Source of the DNA: JAAUQA01 sp036351435
Lineage (GTDB): Bacteria > Pseudomonadota > Gammaproteobacteria > Competibacterales > Competibacteraceae
Length of the DNA stretch: 5,658 nt
Reading direction: 5' to 3'
NCBI GenBank assembly: GCA_036351435.1
Contig: JAZBPA010000278.1
Span: 1-5,658, forward strand
The notes under the pieces were generated by a model that saw only the letters and a program-made list of their open reading frames with translations, was not told the origin of the DNA and did no database searches. A program made the translations under genes and the position numbers. Positions 1 through 5,600 of the stretch are shown here, in pieces (position 1 is the first letter of the stretch; every line of letters begins with the position of its first letter).

Positions 1-138
1 ATCATCGGGTTGACGGTCATCCGCTATTTCGGCCTTGATGCCCGATCCGCTTACCGAATGATTGGGGCCTTTATGGTTCGCGCCTTGGCCAATGGCCATA
101 TTCGTGCTGTCCCCCCTCATGCCTTGCACCGCTATTAA
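1..138 (+). CDS. C-terminal fragment of an unidentified protein
   Basis: An open frame enters from the left edge and ends at TAA (136-138), giving 45 residues that begin IIGLTVIRYFGLD and end in ALHRY. The stretch mixes a short hydrophobic start with Arg/His-rich, probably helical sequence (RSAYRMIGAFMVRALANGH). No catalytic motif is visible and I do not recognise the family. The stop lies 15 bases before the ATG of the DsbG-like gene, with that gene's Shine-Dalgarno site in the gap, so the two are probably co-transcribed. Because Dsb-like isomerases occur inside some conjugative transfer clusters, this could be the end of a transfer protein, but that is only an inference from its neighbour. 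The frame and stop are clear; the function is not. Confidence 0.6.
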   Translation: MIGLTVIRYFGLDARSAYRMIGAFMVRALANGHIRAVPPHALHRY

Positions 139-140
139 CT

Positions 141-146
141 AAGGAG
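141..146 (+). promoter_or_regulatory. Shine-Dalgarno site that sets the DsbG-like start
   Basis: AAGGAG at 141-146 lies seven bases before ATG 154-156. A TTG at 151 is in frame one codon earlier but would leave only four bases of spacing, so ATG at 154 is the better start. Confidence 0.8.
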
Positions 147-153
147 TCACTTG

Positions 154-1062
154 ATGCAAACGACACTTCGCTTTTCCGCATTACTATTGGCCCTATGCGT
201 TGGTCCCGCCTTAGCAACCGATGCGCAGCCAGTATTAGTCACGAAACAAGCAACCATAGAAGATGCCGCGCCTAGCGGGTCGTCATCAGCCCCCGCCATT
301 ATTGAGCATCTGCGCGAGCGGGGCATCACGGCTAAGCTCAGTGGTACGATCGGCCACGATCTGAAGTTATGGCTATTGAGGACGCCAGATAGACGGGGGT
401 CGATAGTCGCGACCAATGCGGACGGCATGCTGATTACAGGTAAAGTCTACGGCAAGGATGGTCGGCTGCTGTTAGATACTGAAGCCAGTCCGCCCCTGCT
501 GTTAAACGAGGAAGACCGTATCAAGCAGGGATTTCCGTTGTTGCGCGACGAGCCGCCTGATACGTCCCGTGCTGATTCAGTGCAGACGCCGCTCAGCGGA
601 ACAGCAAGGTCATCAGCAAGCCAGCCGCCCTTAAAAGTTGGGGGTTCGGTTTGGGATAATCTTGGGCAAGCCACGGTCATTGAGGAGGGACCGGCGGGGG
701 CACCGCTGGTGTATATCTTCATCGACCCGTATTGCCGATTCTGTCACCAGCAATGGGCGATGCTGCGCGCCAAAATTGATGCGGGTCAATTGCGGGTGCG
801 TTGGGTGCCCGTCGCGGTACTGTCAATTTCTCAGCGCCGCTTGGATACCGTGATGGGTTTGCTGAACGATCCCAGCCCGGAAAAGCTCAATAGTTGGATC
901 AAAAAACAACAGGTGCAACCCGACGATAGTGAGGCCGCCAAGCTGGCGTTAGCCCGTAACACCGTGTTGTTTCAAGCCTTGAGGGTCCGCTCAGTACCGG
1001 CGCTGATCTATAAGAACCAGGCGGGTGAGCTGGTGAAAAAAGCTGGTGTAACAGCATTGTGA
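154..1062 (+). CDS. DsbG/DsbC-like periplasmic thiol:disulfide interchange protein
   Basis: This 302-residue protein is predicted to be a periplasmic disulfide isomerase or reductase of the DsbC/DsbG type. Residues 1-21 form a Sec signal peptide with a likely cut after GPALA. Residues about 47-108 (AIIEHLRERGIT through GKVYGKDGRLL) resemble the N-terminal dimerisation domain of DsbG. A Pro/Ser/Thr-rich linker follows (about 132-160), then a thioredoxin fold from about 165. The redox motif is C194-R-F-C197 in the context FIDPYCRFC, and the cis-proline loop is V281-P282-A. DsbC is known to carry CGYC and DsbG CPYC, so CRFC is a variant active site that would tune redox potential. At 302 residues it is longer than E. 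coli DsbG (about 248), mainly because of the linker. The C-terminus stops soon after the last core strand (KKAGVTAL), so the usual final helix appears short or missing. It follows the upstream fragment by 15 bases. The family is confident; DsbG versus DsbC and the substrate are not. Confidence 0.88.
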   Translation: MQTTLRFSALLLALCVGPALATDAQPVLVTKQATIEDAAPSGSSSAPAIIEHLRERGITAKLSGTIGHDLKLWLLRTPDRRGSIVATNADGMLITGKVYGKDGRLLLDTEASPPLLLNEEDRIKQGFPLLRDEPPDTSRADSVQTPLSGTARSSASQPPLKVGGSVWDNLGQATVIEEGPAGAPLVYIFIDPYCRFCHQQWAMLRAKIDAGQLRVRWVPVAVLSISQRRLDTVMGLLNDPSPEKLNSWIKKQQVQPDDSEAAKLALARNTVLFQALRVRSVPALIYKNQAGELVKKAGVTAL

Positions 1063-1064
1063 CC

Positions 1065-1164
1065 GAGAGCGCCAAAAACCCGATGGGTCAGTGAAAAAAA
1101 ACCAATGACAGGTATCCAAAGTCTCGCCGTGAATAAACCCATCCACCGGGTTTTTGGCGCTCTC
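1065..1164. repeat. Long inverted repeat, possible MITE-like element or large stem-loop
   Basis: The 18 bases at 1065-1082 (GAGAGCGCCAAAAACCCG) are perfectly complementary to 1147-1164. The pairing continues with six more bases (1083-1088, ATGGGT, against 1137-1142, ACCCAT) after a four-base bulge (CCAC, 1143-1146). The 48-base interior has an A-run and no obvious ORF. It begins two bases after the DsbG-like stop. The downstream arm is not followed by a T-run on either strand, so a simple intrinsic terminator is not well supported. I see no flanking target-site duplication. It could be a small non-autonomous mobile element, a REP-like palindrome, or an mRNA 3'-end stabilising structure. Confidence 0.75.
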
Positions 1165-1204
1165 ATTCTCTTAAGTGGCAACTAGAGAAAACCCGTTACC
1201 GCAA

Positions 1205-1230
1205 GCTGAACACAGTGCGACGTGTTCAGC
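1205..1230 (-). terminator. Hairpin at the 3' end of the repeat-protein gene
   Basis: GCTGAACAC (1205-1213) pairs perfectly with GTGTTCAGC (1222-1230), giving a 9-bp stem and an 8-base loop. The stem includes the stop codon of the minus-strand repeat-protein gene (1226-1228). On the minus strand it is followed by TTGCGGTAACGGGTTTTC, whose T-run is short and displaced, so it is a weak intrinsic terminator or an mRNA 3'-end stabiliser. Confidence 0.5.
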
Positions 1231-3559
1231 TACCCCAGGCTCCCGCCACGGGCAAATCGCCAGGCGCGCCAAAGGTATTGATTAGGCACAGGTCTTGATT
1301 GGGGAAGCTGCCACAACCGTCCCATTGGAAATTGCCGTTATCCAGATACCAAGTGCCGTTGCGGAATACGCCTACCGCTGATGAACCATTACCTGTCCAA
1401 TCCCCGGCCACAGGTATATCGCTAGGCGCACCAAATGTATTAACTAGACAGAGGTCTTGATTGGGGAAGCTACCGCAACCGTCCCATTGGAAGTTGCCAT
1501 TATCCAGATACCAGGTGCCGTTGCGGAATACGCCTACCGCTGATGTACCGTTGCCGGTCCAATCTCCCACTACTGGTAAATCCCCGGGGGCACCGAAGGC
1601 ACCGACGAAACATAAGTCCTGACTGGGGAAGCTACCGCAACCGTCCCAGTTAAAGTTGCCGTTGTCCAGGTACCAGGTGCCGTTGCGGAATACGCCTATC
1701 GCTGATGAACCATTACCTGTCCAATCCCCGGCCACAGGCGTATCGCTAGGCGCACCAAATGTATTAACTAGACAGAGGTCTTGATTGGGGAAGCTACCGC
1801 AGCCGTCCCAGGTAAAGTTGCCGTTGTCCAGGTACCAGGTACCGTTGCGGAATACGCCTACCGCTGATGTGCCGTTGCCGGTCCAATCTCCAACTACTGG
1901 TAAATCCCCGAGAGCACCGAAGGCACCGACGAAACACAAGTCCTGACTGGGGAAGCTACCGCAACCGTCCCATTGGAAGTTGCCGTTGTCCAGGTACCAG
2001 GTGCCGTTGCGGAATACGCCGACGCTGAAATTGCTTTGTTTTCCTTGATCAATTAGGGGGTTGACACTGACAAAAATATCTAGATCGGTATCGGTATCTA
2101 ACGGGTCCAGATCGCTGGCGTCGCTCTCAAAGAACACAAACCGGCCATCGGCACTGATTTGTGGATTTCTTGAGGATCCGTTGCCACTATCGGTACCGTC
2201 ACTATTGATGCTGAGCAGCGCGGTGGTGGCCGCCTCTCGGTCATGTACGAAAATGTCTTCTGTTCCATTAGTATCCGCAGTGGCGGTCAGATCGCTGGCG
2301 AGGCTCGAAAAGGCCACAAACCGGCCATCAGCACTGATTTGCGCAAAAGATGATTCGCCGTTGCCACTCGCGGTGCCTGCGCTATTGGTGCTAATGAGTT
2401 CAGTGGTACCCGCCTCCCGGTCGCGTACGAAAATATCAACTGTTTGATTGGTATCCGTAGTGGCGGTCAAATCGCTGGCGTCGCTCCTAAAGAACACAAG
2501 CCGCCCATCGGGAATGAATGATGCAAAAGGATATGAGTTGCCGTTGCCACTCGCGGTGCCTGCGCTATTGGTGCTAACGAGTTCAGTGGTACCCGCCTCC
2601 CGGTCGCGTAGGAAAACGTCAGAAGAAAATAGGGTACCTACGGTGTCGGTCAGATCGTTGGCGAGGCTAAAAAAGGCCACAAACCGGCCATCAGCACTGA
2701 AGATTGGAGCATATGATGAAAAGTTGCCGCTATCGGTACCGTCCCTGTTGACGCTGACGAGTTCGGTGGTGCCCGTCTCCCTGTCGTGTACGAAAACGTC
2801 AACTCTTCCATTGTTATCCGCAGTGGTAGTCAGATCGCTGGCGGTGCTATCAAAGACCACAAACCGGCCATCGGGGCTGATGTACGGAAGATATGAGCTA
2901 TCGTTGCCGCTATCGGTACCGTCCCTGTTGACGCTGACGAGTTCGGTGGTGTCGGTCTCCCGGTCGTACAGGAAAACGTCAACTGCTCCATTGTTATCCG
3001 CAGTGGTAGTCAGATCGGTGCCGGTGCTCACAAAGACTACAAATCGACCATCGGCGCTGATGCGTTGGTGACCAGATAAAAAACCGTTGCCACTATCGGT
3101 ACCGTCCCTGTTGACGCTGACGAGTTCGGTGGTGCCTGCTTCCCGGTCGTGTAAGAAAACGTCTTTTGTTCCATTAGTATCCGCAGTGGCGGTCAGATCG
3201 CTGGCGAGGCTCGAAAAGGACACAAACCGGCCATCAGCACTGATTTGCGCAGGATATGATTCGCCGTTGCCACTATCGGTACCGTCCCTGTTGACGCTGA
3301 CGAGTTCGGTGGTGCCTGCTTCCCGGTCGTGTACGAAAATATCATATGTTTGATTGGTATCCGTAGTGACGGTCAGATCGGTGGCGGTGCTCACAAAGAC
3401 CACAAACCGACCATCGGCGCTCATTAGCGCAAAAAATGAGTCGCCGTTGCCACTTGCGGTGCCCGCGCTGTTGACGCTAACCAACTCCGCCGCGAAGACT
3501 ACTGAAAACAACTGGAAGACTAAGAAAAAACAGAAACACTTGAGCTTAAGCTTGACCAT
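1226..3559 (-). CDS. Exported repeat protein: TolB/PD40-like repeats plus Cys-containing VCBS-like repeats
   Basis: This 777-residue protein begins with a Sec signal peptide (residues 1-23, ending SVVFA). Residues 25-500 are eight repeats of 60-61 residues (the last one 54) with consensus ELVSVN..GT.SGN, then SADGRFV.F.S.A.DL, then D.N...D.F..DRE.GTT. This matches TolB/PD40-type WD40-like beta-propeller repeats. Residues 513-777 are five 54-residue repeats (the last one 49) with VGVFRNGTWYLDNGNF, WDGCGSFP.QDLC and PV.GDWTGNG. They resemble VCBS/FG-GAP units, although the usual DxDGDG calcium loop reads DWTGNG. Each of these repeats holds two cysteines nine residues apart, whereas the propeller half has none. 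The ATG at 3559 is preceded by AGAGGG at a suitable distance on the minus strand. The protein is probably secreted or surface-exposed and may bind other molecules, but no enzyme motif is visible and its exact function is unknown. Confidence 0.85.
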   Translation of the reverse strand: MVKLKLKCFCFFLVFQLFSVVFAAELVSVNSAGTASGNGDSFFALMSADGRFVVFVSTATDLTVTTDTNQTYDIFVHDREAGTTELVSVNRDGTDSGNGESYPAQISADGRFVSFSSLASDLTATADTNGTKDVFLHDREAGTTELVSVNRDGTDSGNGFLSGHQRISADGRFVVFVSTGTDLTTTADNNGAVDVFLYDRETDTTELVSVNRDGTDSGNDSSYLPYISPDGRFVVFDSTASDLTTTADNNGRVDVFVHDRETGTTELVSVNRDGTDSGNFSSYAPIFSADGRFVAFFSLANDLTDTVGTLFSSDVFLRDREAGTTELVSTNSAGTASGNGNSYPFASFIPDGRLVFFRSDASDLTATTDTNQTVDIFVRDREAGTTELISTNSAGTASGNGESSFAQISADGRFVAFSSLASDLTATADTNGTEDIFVHDREAATTALLSINSDGTDSGNGSSRNPQISADGRFVFFESDASDLDPLDTDTDLDIFVSVNPLIDQGKQSNFSVGVFRNGTWYLDNGNFQWDGCGSFPSQDLCFVGAFGALGDLPVVGDWTGNGTSAVGVFRNGTWYLDNGNFTWDGCGSFPNQDLCLVNTFGAPSDTPVAGDWTGNGSSAIGVFRNGTWYLDNGNFNWDGCGSFPSQDLCFVGAFGAPGDLPVVGDWTGNGTSAVGVFRNGTWYLDNGNFQWDGCGSFPNQDLCLVNTFGAPSDIPVAGDWTGNGSSAVGVFRNGTWYLDNGNFQWDGCGSFPNQDLCLINTFGAPGDLPVAGAWGS
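1229..2023 (-). repeat. Five tandem 162-bp repeats encoding the 54-residue C-terminal units
   Basis: The marker GCGGAATACGCC (plus strand) recurs at 1361, 1523, 1685, 1847 and 2009, exactly 162 bases apart each time. Alternate copies are more alike than adjacent ones, so the true repeat is a 324-bp dimer. For example, 1381-1468 and 1705-1792 differ at only two or three positions. The last copy is shortened at the gene's 3' end. Confidence 0.95.
2060..3487 (-). repeat. Eight tandem 180/183-bp repeats encoding propeller-like units
   Basis: The plus-strand word GTCCCTGTTGACGCTGACGA recurs at 2741, 2921, 3104 and 3284, with spacings of 180, 183 and 180 bases, and diverged copies fill the rest of the array. 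Units 1 and 2 (5' end of the gene) match units 6 and 7 better than their immediate neighbours: 3167-3273 and 2261-2367 differ at about four of 107 bases. This suggests a block of repeats was duplicated about 906 bases away. Confidence 0.93.
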
Positions 3560-3821
3560 GAATACTAACCCTCTTACTTGATTTTAGTCCTTACCCCCTT
3601 GCAAACCATAATACACGCTAACTTATTGCCAATAATGTAAAATATTTCACAATTCTGATCAGGCCTAGTTGAAAAAGAAACAAGAACAATGAAGGATTTC
3701 TTCTATTTATTCGATCAAATGGGAATAGTTGACTTTATTCGAGAGCCGATGAAGCGTTACAGCTCCTTATAACCAATGGCTCGAAATGATGGGGCTAGAT
3801 TGACACCATAGCGCCATTGTC
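3560..3821. other. AT-rich intergenic region between the Fic and repeat-protein genes
   Basis: This 262-base gap is clearly more AT-rich than the flanking genes, especially at 3600-3740. Its right part is the 3' flank of the Fic gene and its left part is the 5' flank of the repeat-protein gene, so it should hold a terminator for the former and a promoter for the latter. The only clear signal is the ribosome-binding site of the repeat-protein gene (minus strand AGAGGG near 3569-3574). A TATTAT hexamer on the minus strand (3608-3613) could be a -10 box, but no good -35 box lies at the right distance. I see no strong terminator hairpin after the Fic stop. A 27-codon plus-strand frame (3689-3772, starting MKDFFYLF) is too short and lacks a good ribosome-binding site, so I do not call it a gene. 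Confidence 0.6.
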
Positions 3822-4622
3822 TCAGCCCAAAGGTGCAGGCCCACCCACAGCGGGATGTGGGTTACTTCCTAACTCCGGGTGGCAATCAGTAAGGAACGTC
3901 ATCATTTCGCTGGCGTCACGCGATACGTAAAAACGCACCATCGCTTCATTGAAGGTCTGCACCTGAGCCGCTGGAACGCTGATTGCGTCAATGCCATGCG
4001 CCATTAACAGGCCGTTCATCATCAAGCGGGACGTTCGTTTGTTTCCGTCGAAAAAAAACTGTTGTAAAGCTCCAAACATGAAAAAGGCGATGGCCCGTTC
4101 GAACGGTGCGGGTACGTAGGTATTCAGTGCTGCGATGCCGTGTTCAAAGCACGCAATAAGCCCATTAGCACCCGGCTGAGTCGGTAGCGGCGTGTAGCGG
4201 CCCTGCTCGCCTAAACTCACGTCAGGCGTCCAGCGGGTTTCTTCGCCCTCGCCTCGGAAGTGTCCCCACTCCAGGGCTTCCTCATGGGCCACGAGGCCGT
4301 GCAGCTCACAAAAAACGGCCTTGTTCAAGGCAAACTCACTGCGTTTGACCAGGGCCAACACCCGTTTGGCGCTCTTGGATAAGTTCAGAATCTGCGCTTC
4401 GTCCGACAGCTTATGTCCGCCTACGGTGATGCCGTCCAGCAGGGTTTTCACTTGCGCAAAAGTAAACGGGTTGCCTTCCAACACGCCGGCATCCCAGACA
4501 AATTCGGGCAACATCCGTTGAAAGCGGAAACAGACGCGCTCAATGGAGTAGATGGGGATACGGATCGGTATGGCGGCCCGGTCCCAATGAAACCCTAATG
4601 TGTCGAACAGCGGCTCAGCCAC
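3822..4622 (-). CDS. Fic-domain protein with Gln in place of the catalytic His
   Basis: This 266-residue protein belongs to the Fic family, whose active members usually transfer AMP or another nucleotide-derived group to target hydroxyls. The signature HxFx(D/E)GNxRxxR appears as Q188-F-F-F-D192-G-N-K-R196-T-S-R199, so the anion-binding and Arg positions are kept but the catalytic-base His is Gln. Near the N-terminus, LEGN (E49-G50-N51) followed by PFTFAQVKTLLDG resembles the inhibitory-helix region of class II Fic proteins ([S/T]xxxE[G/N]), but the Ser/Thr position is Ala. I chose GTG at 4620-4622, because GGAG lies eight bases upstream of it; an in-frame TTG at 4646 would put that site inside the gene. 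A Gly/Pro-rich tail (GGPAPLG) ends the protein. It follows the 111-residue gene by 44 bases and is probably in its operon. It may be an inactive or alternative-chemistry Fic protein. The domain call is strong; the activity is unknown. Confidence 0.9.
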   Translation of the reverse strand: MAEPLFDTLGFHWDRAAIPIRIPIYSIERVCFRFQRMLPEFVWDAGVLEGNPFTFAQVKTLLDGITVGGHKLSDEAQILNLSKSAKRVLALVKRSEFALNKAVFCELHGLVAHEEALEWGHFRGEGEETRWTPDVSLGEQGRYTPLPTQPGANGLIACFEHGIAALNTYVPAPFERAIAFFMFGALQQFFFDGNKRTSRLMMNGLLMAHGIDAISVPAAQVQTFNEAMVRFYVSRDASEMMTFLTDCHPELGSNPHPAVGGPAPLG

Positions 4623-4630
4623 AATAGTTT

Positions 4631-4634
4631 CTCC
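4631..4634 (-). promoter_or_regulatory. Shine-Dalgarno site that sets the Fic start
   Basis: On the minus strand GGAG occupies 4634-4631 and is followed by eight bases and then GTG (4622-4620). This favours the GTG start over the upstream in-frame TTG at 4646. Confidence 0.65.
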
Positions 4635-4666
4635 ACAGCAAATCAATTAGTTTAACCCGATTTCGG

Positions 4667-5002
4667 TCAACCACCGGGTCGAGGTGCTGAGCGTGGTGCT
4701 GGTGACGGCGAGTAAGCCGGTTGCTGTAGGGCATCCCATTGCGGCGGTTTTATCGCATACTGGCGAATTACCGCCGCCTGATTGCTGTTCTGCAATTGCT
4801 CCAGAATGCGGGTTAATGGCTCACCCCGACGGATCGCCTGGCGCAATTCATTGATTAGGATAGCCGGGCTGGGGGCTTGGCGAAGCGAGCTTTCCAGCTG
4901 TTGGCGTTGCGCCGGTGTCAACGCCAGTCCCATCCCTGGCGTGACTGTTGGATCAGCGGGAGTCAGACCACTAAGGGGGATTGCAGCAAAGGACTTAGCC
5001 AT
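4667..5002 (-). CDS. Hypothetical 111-residue protein, helical core with Pro-rich tail
   Basis: I do not recognise this family. The first 30 residues are rich in Pro, Thr and Gly. Residues about 30-83 look mostly alpha-helical and amphipathic (AQRQQLESSLRQ, ILINELRQAIRRGEP, TRILEQLQNSNQAAVIRQ), and the tail (85-111) is rich in Pro, Ser and Arg. There is no signal peptide, membrane segment or cysteine. The ATG at 5002 has a strong Shine-Dalgarno site, GGAGG (minus strand 5014-5010), seven bases upstream and inside the preceding gene. The first 40 bases overlap the end of the 177-residue gene in another frame, which suggests translational coupling. Small partners encoded beside Fic genes can be antitoxins, but this one lacks the [S/T]xxxE[G/N] inhibitory motif, so that role is not supported. 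It could be a structural or adaptor protein. Confidence 0.75.
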   Translation of the reverse strand: MAKSFAAIPLSGLTPADPTVTPGMGLALTPAQRQQLESSLRQAPSPAILINELRQAIRRGEPLTRILEQLQNSNQAAVIRQYAIKPPQWDALQQPAYSPSPAPRSAPRPGG

Positions 5003-5496
5003 GACACTTCCTCCGGGAAATAAAGTGGAACACCTTGTGTTTGATCGAGATCAGTAGCTTGGGTAATCGGTTGTCGTGGGGTGTTCGTTTGCCCAAGAGC
5101 CTCAAAGTAGGCCGACTCAAACGGATTTAAGGCCATCCATCCGAAGGTGCGACACTGGTCGGCGAACGCTTCCATTGTGCGTGGCCAGACACTCGGTAAC
5201 AAGATAGCTAGGGGTTGCGGACAATTAGCCACCAAGGCAATTCCTGCGGGTCCGGCTGCAGCGGCCTGCCACGCTTTGGTGAACCACCATAAGACACCGG
5301 GAAACGCGAGAAAGGGGCCGGTCTCTTGACCACAGCCCATCTGAAAACTATTCGCCACAGCCCGGTCGGGGACGATTACCGTGACCTCGGCTTTTACCCC
5401 CGCCAACGGCTTGGCATGACCCTCTAACTCGGCTAACCATGCCAGCAGGCCGATCAACGGCTCCTCCTCACTTGGCACTACCGGTTCGTCATTCAT
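4963..5496 (-). CDS. Hypothetical 177-residue protein
   Basis: I do not recognise this family. It starts with an acidic segment (MNDEPVVPSEEEP) followed by a helix (LIGLLAWLAELEGHA). The middle alternates hydrophobic strands and helices (VTVIVPDRAV, LWWFTKAWQAAAAG, GIALVANC, LAILLPSVWP), consistent with a small soluble alpha/beta domain. Tryptophan is frequent, and there are three cysteines (C55, C92, C115). It has no clear signal peptide. The C-terminal part (about 136-177) is Gln/Thr/Pro-rich. The ATG at 5494-5496 has only a weak upstream GAGA-type site. It is the first gene of the probable minus-strand operon, and its 3' end overlaps the 111-residue gene by 40 bases. Transcription probably begins in the AT-rich region to its right. 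Confidence 0.72.
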   Translation of the reverse strand: MNDEPVVPSEEEPLIGLLAWLAELEGHAKPLAGVKAEVTVIVPDRAVANSFQMGCGQETGPFLAFPGVLWWFTKAWQAAAAGPAGIALVANCPQPLAILLPSVWPRTMEAFADQCRTFGWMALNPFESAYFEALGQTNTPRQPITQATDLDQTQGVPLYFPEEVSWLSPLLQSPLVV

Positions 5497-5600
5497 AACA
5501 GATTCTCGCTATTTATTAATATGTGTTATAAATTATAAACTACATATAAAATTATTCGCGGACTGAATAACGGCAAACCAATTCCAACGAGGTAGAAGCG
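5497..5600. promoter_or_regulatory. AT-rich divergent promoter region
   Basis: This gap separates two divergent genes and should contain both promoters. Positions 5508-5555 are nearly all A and T. A TATAAT hexamer on the minus strand (5537-5532) could be the -10 box for the 177-residue gene. On the plus strand TATAAA at 5545-5550 could serve the rightward gene. Neither has a convincing -35 box. Confidence 0.5.
5519..5547. repeat. AT-rich dyad in the divergent promoter region
   Basis: TTATAA (5526-5531) and TTATAA (5533-5538) form a symmetric 13-base palindrome around A5532. It is enclosed by ATATGT (5519-5524) and its complement ACATAT (5542-5547), whose centre is one base away. The dyad overlaps the possible -10 boxes, so it could be an operator for a DNA-binding protein. 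Symmetry is easy to obtain by chance in AT-rich DNA, so confidence is limited. Confidence 0.4.

Noticed and set aside
147..853. Three frames within the DsbG-like gene: minus 147-428, minus 447-722 and plus 638-853
   Set aside because: They overlap a well-supported gene with signal peptide, CXXC and cis-Pro motifs. Their translations show no domain features and they have no ribosome-binding sites.
1065..1164. The long inverted repeat as a standard rho-independent terminator
   Set aside because: The loop is about 48 bases and neither strand has a T-run right after the stem, so it is better listed as an inverted repeat of uncertain role.
1229..3487. Regular direct repeats as a possible CRISPR array
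   Set aside because: The units are 162 or 180/183 bases long, have no unique spacers, and encode continuous protein repeats in frame.
2061..3581. A plus-strand frame antisense to the repeat-protein gene, open for most of 1.5 kb with only a few stops
   Set aside because: All segments lie in one frame and simply mirror the 180/183-bp repeats, so a stop-free unit stays stop-free in every copy. The translation is low-complexity Ser/Leu/Val sequence with no ribosome-binding site.
4623..4646. An in-frame TTG at 4646 as the start of the Fic protein
   Set aside because: It would place the only good Shine-Dalgarno site inside the gene. The GTG at 4622 has correct spacing and gives a plausible N-terminus (MAEPLFDTLGF).
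4667..5002. The 111-residue protein as a Fic antitoxin of the VbhA type
   Set aside because: Such antitoxins carry the inhibitory motif [S/T]xxxE[G/N]. I cannot find it here, and the Fic protein has its own EGN-containing N-terminal helix.
4321..5329. Short plus-strand frames opposite the Fic operon (4321-4521, 4413-4598, 4782-5057, 5147-5329)
   Set aside because: They are antisense to better-supported genes, lack ribosome-binding sites and show no recognisable protein features.
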